The notes below the pieces were generated by a model that saw nothing but the letters and a program-made list of their open reading frames with translations, was not told where the DNA came from and did no database searches. DNA of 64,000 nt from Nitrospirillum amazonense (GTDB taxonomy: Bacteria > Pseudomonadota > Alphaproteobacteria > Azospirillales > Azospirillaceae), in the NCBI RefSeq assembly GCF_007828035.1, contig NZ_VITV01000013.1:1-64000 (forward strand), given 5' to 3'. Position numbers and translations under genes: made by a program. Shown in pieces: positions 62,396 to 64,000 of the stretch (position 1 is the stretch's first letter; every line of letters begins with the position of its first letter).

Positions 62396-64000
62396 TCAAT
62401 GCGCCGTTTTTCCATTGATAATCTGGCCGATCAGGTTGAGCCGCTCACGATAGCGGGCCCCGACGGCGGCGGCGCTGTGACGCTCTTCCACACGCGATCG
62501 CGCCACCGCGACGCGCTTTGCGCGCCCATGGCTATCTTGGACCGTCTGGCGCAGGCAGTAGGCGGCGTGATCCAGATCAGGATCGGCCCAATGGGTGCCG
62601 TCCGCCAAGGGATAGGCGCCGGGCTCGACTGGAATCAGCGCGGATCGCACAGCCAACGCCGTGTCCTGGGTAATCAGTTCGTCACTACCGGACCAGCCAG
62701 TTGCCACCACCGGGCGTTCCAGGAGCATCGCTTCCGCTATGGTGCGCCCGAACCCTTCGGAACGATGCAGAGAAACATAAGCGTCGCAGGCCTCGATCAG
62801 GCCCAGCACCTCAGCCCGGGTCGTTGTCATCGCGATGATGCGAATGCGTGGGTCCTGTCGGGCCGCCTCGGCGACTGCCTCCCAAGCCGCGGAGTCGGGG
62901 GGCGCATTCATGACCTTGAGGACGAGGCCGACCGGCTCGGTCATCGTGGGGAACGCTCGTCGGAACGCCGCGATCACACCTGCGGGATTCTTACGCTCAA
63001 GGTACGAGTTGGCGTCGAACACATAAAGGAAAAGAAAGTTGCCGAGAATCGCGCCGAGTGTACTGCGGTCGAACAGCACTGGTGGCGCAAGGCGCACGCA
63101 CATGGGCATATATATCACGGGCACTGGCGAAACCAGTTGCAGTGCGTCTTGTGTGAAGCGTGACGAAACCCAAACCTCATCCACCAATTCGAAGGCGACC
63201 GACCAGGGACGTGGCCAATGTGGAAGCTCCCAAGGCCAATAGCCGACGACATAACTCTCCCGAAATCGGGCTTCTCCCCGTTCCACTAGATAGCGTCCGG
63301 TGTCGAAGCCAGTCAGACAGAAGCATGTCACGGGAGCGGTGGAATGATCCGCGACGTCCGCGGCGGCCGTATAATCCTGCTGTCGCGCCGCCAAGCCTTT
63401 AGGAAAATCGAGGATCCCGAAAGGCACATCGGCGGTCCGCAACGCGGCCGCCATGGACCGGACGTCCTCGCCGATACCTAATTCACCGAACGCATAACCC
63501 ACGAGGGCGACCGCGTGGTCCGGGGGGGAGATGTGTCCCTTTTGAGCGGGCGTGACCGGTTCACGCAGGGAGGGGGTGTTGCGGCCGCTCGTCAGGATAT
63601 CGACGCCGAGGTGGCGGAAGCCACCCGTCAGACACCATGCCATGTAAGCCGCGCGGCCGCCATCCTCAAGGATGTTGAACTGTTGCCTCAAGCCGGCGTC
63701 GGCCGCGTGGCAAAAATGCATGAGGCGCGAAAGGCCAAGCGGACTGCCATCAGGGGCCATGGATTCCCCCTCCAGCCATTCCAGGACTCGTGGTGGGAAT
63801 AGGTCCTCCAGATGAAGTTCGCGGCGCCCATAAATGAGGAGCCAACCCAGCGCTCGTTCACGCCCGCCTGGCTCCGTTGTGCGAAAAGCGGCGACGATGT
63901 CATCCCGTTGCGCGAGGATCCAATCTAGCAGGATTGGAACCTGTACGTTTTGGTCCCGGTCGACGTGGGCAGACGTGCCCAGGCTCCAGGCTAGGGCTAC
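62396..64000 (-). CDS. Glycosyltransferase (GT4-like), 5' end beyond the window
   Basis: The frame is open without a stop from 62396 to the right edge (an internal Met lies at 63760), so the N-terminus is outside; at least 534 residues are present. The first visible ~150 are helical (VPILLDWILAQRDDIVAAFR, then RELHLEDLFPPRVLEWLE). The GT part starts at VALVGYAFGELGIGEDVRSM and carries VVGYWPWELPHWPRPW, LFLYVFDANSYLERKNPAGV and the donor motif LHRSEGFGRTIAEAMLLERP. This layout is that of mannosyltransferase-like glycosyltransferases in O-antigen or exopolysaccharide clusters. It ends near 62,396 in INGKTAH. Confidence 0.82.
   Translation of the reverse strand, partial: VALAWSLGTSAHVDRDQNVQVPILLDWILAQRDDIVAAFRTTEPGGRERALGWLLIYGRRELHLEDLFPPRVLEWLEGESMAPDGSPLGLSRLMHFCHAADAGLRQQFNILEDGGRAAYMAWCLTGGFRHLGVDILTSGRNTPSLREPVTPAQKGHISPPDHAVALVGYAFGELGIGEDVRSMAAALRTADVPFGILDFPKGLAARQQDYTAAADVADHSTAPVTCFCLTGFDTGRYLVERGEARFRESYVVGYWPWELPHWPRPWSVAFELVDEVWVSSRFTQDALQLVSPVPVIYMPMCVRLAPPVLFDRSTLGAILGNFLFLYVFDANSYLERKNPAGVIAAFRRAFPTMTEPVGLVLKVMNAPPDSAAWEAVAEAARQDPRIRIIAMTTTRAEVLGLIEACDAYVSLHRSEGFGRTIAEAMLLERPVVATGWSGSDELITQDTALAVRSALIPVEPGAYPLADGTHWADPDLDHAAYCLRQTVQDSHGRAKRVAVARSRVEERHSAAAVGARYRERLNLIGQIINGKTAH

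Overview
The window is high-GC DNA with the gene content of an alphaproteobacterium. The cobalamin genes, the 2-methylcitrate remnants, the glycan genes and the insertion-sequence families together suggest a Rhodospirillales/Azospirillaceae-type organism (Azospirillum, Nitrospirillum or Niveispirillum relatives). That assignment is inference, because no rRNA gene or housekeeping marker is present. Family assignments are by recognition of motifs, not by a database search.

Layout. 1-2,000: the tail of an outer-membrane beta-barrel gene and two frameshifted genes on the minus strand, one FHA-like. 2,000-8,600: an accessory patch. It holds an IS256 copy split by an IS1182-type element, an IS110 fragment, a 479-bp IS66-derived mini-element with perfect 8-bp target duplications, a mobC/relaxase pair, and IS-truncated remnants of prpC and acnD. 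8,600-11,300: a secreted alpha/beta hydrolase, a sulfotransferase and a small lipoprotein. 11,400-20,100: a minus-strand type I secretion operon (ABC transporter, HlyD adaptor, a truncated metalloprotease, a small membrane protein, then two large tandemly duplicated HEXXH metalloproteases with Asn/Asp/Gly/Ser-rich repeats). 20,700-25,100: an AAA ATPase / metallophosphoesterase / membrane protein / lipoprotein operon with a divergent XRE regulator and a second XRE gene. 25,186-26,667: manC, which makes GDP-mannose.

26,886-42,135: a cobalamin (corrin-ring) cluster: cobB, cobA, cbiD, cobM, cobE, cobL, cobK, cobJ, cobI, cobH, cobG, cobN and cobW. A cobalamin riboswitch lies upstream of cobW. The genes are packed with ATGA overlaps. 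Two of them, cbiD and cobK, lie on the opposite strand and overlap their neighbours tail to tail, and cobA and cbiD share a CATG start. cobG together with cbiD, and no visible cobF, suggests a mixed aerobic route.

42,200-45,700: a secreted parallel-beta-helix (pectate-lyase-like) protein with an IS5-family element, carrying a coupled passenger gene, inserted just upstream of its start. 46,100-47,300: an AT-richer alpha/beta hydrolase with a helical-repeat tail. 47,300-55,100: an IS graveyard. An IS4-family element there contains both an IS5/IS427-type element and a complete IS21 element, and it is flanked by IS3-like, IS110, IS256 and ISL3 fragments and a complete IS110-type transposase. 55,200-64,000: a surface-glycan cluster with four glycosyltransferase-like proteins and a GDP-mannose 3,5-epimerase. 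The last gene runs off the right edge.

Functional links: manC and the GDP-mannose epimerase could feed the glycosyltransferases. The type I system probably exports the proteases encoded in the same operon. The riboswitch should lower cobW-cobN-cobG-cobH-cobI-cobJ expression when cobalamin is plentiful.
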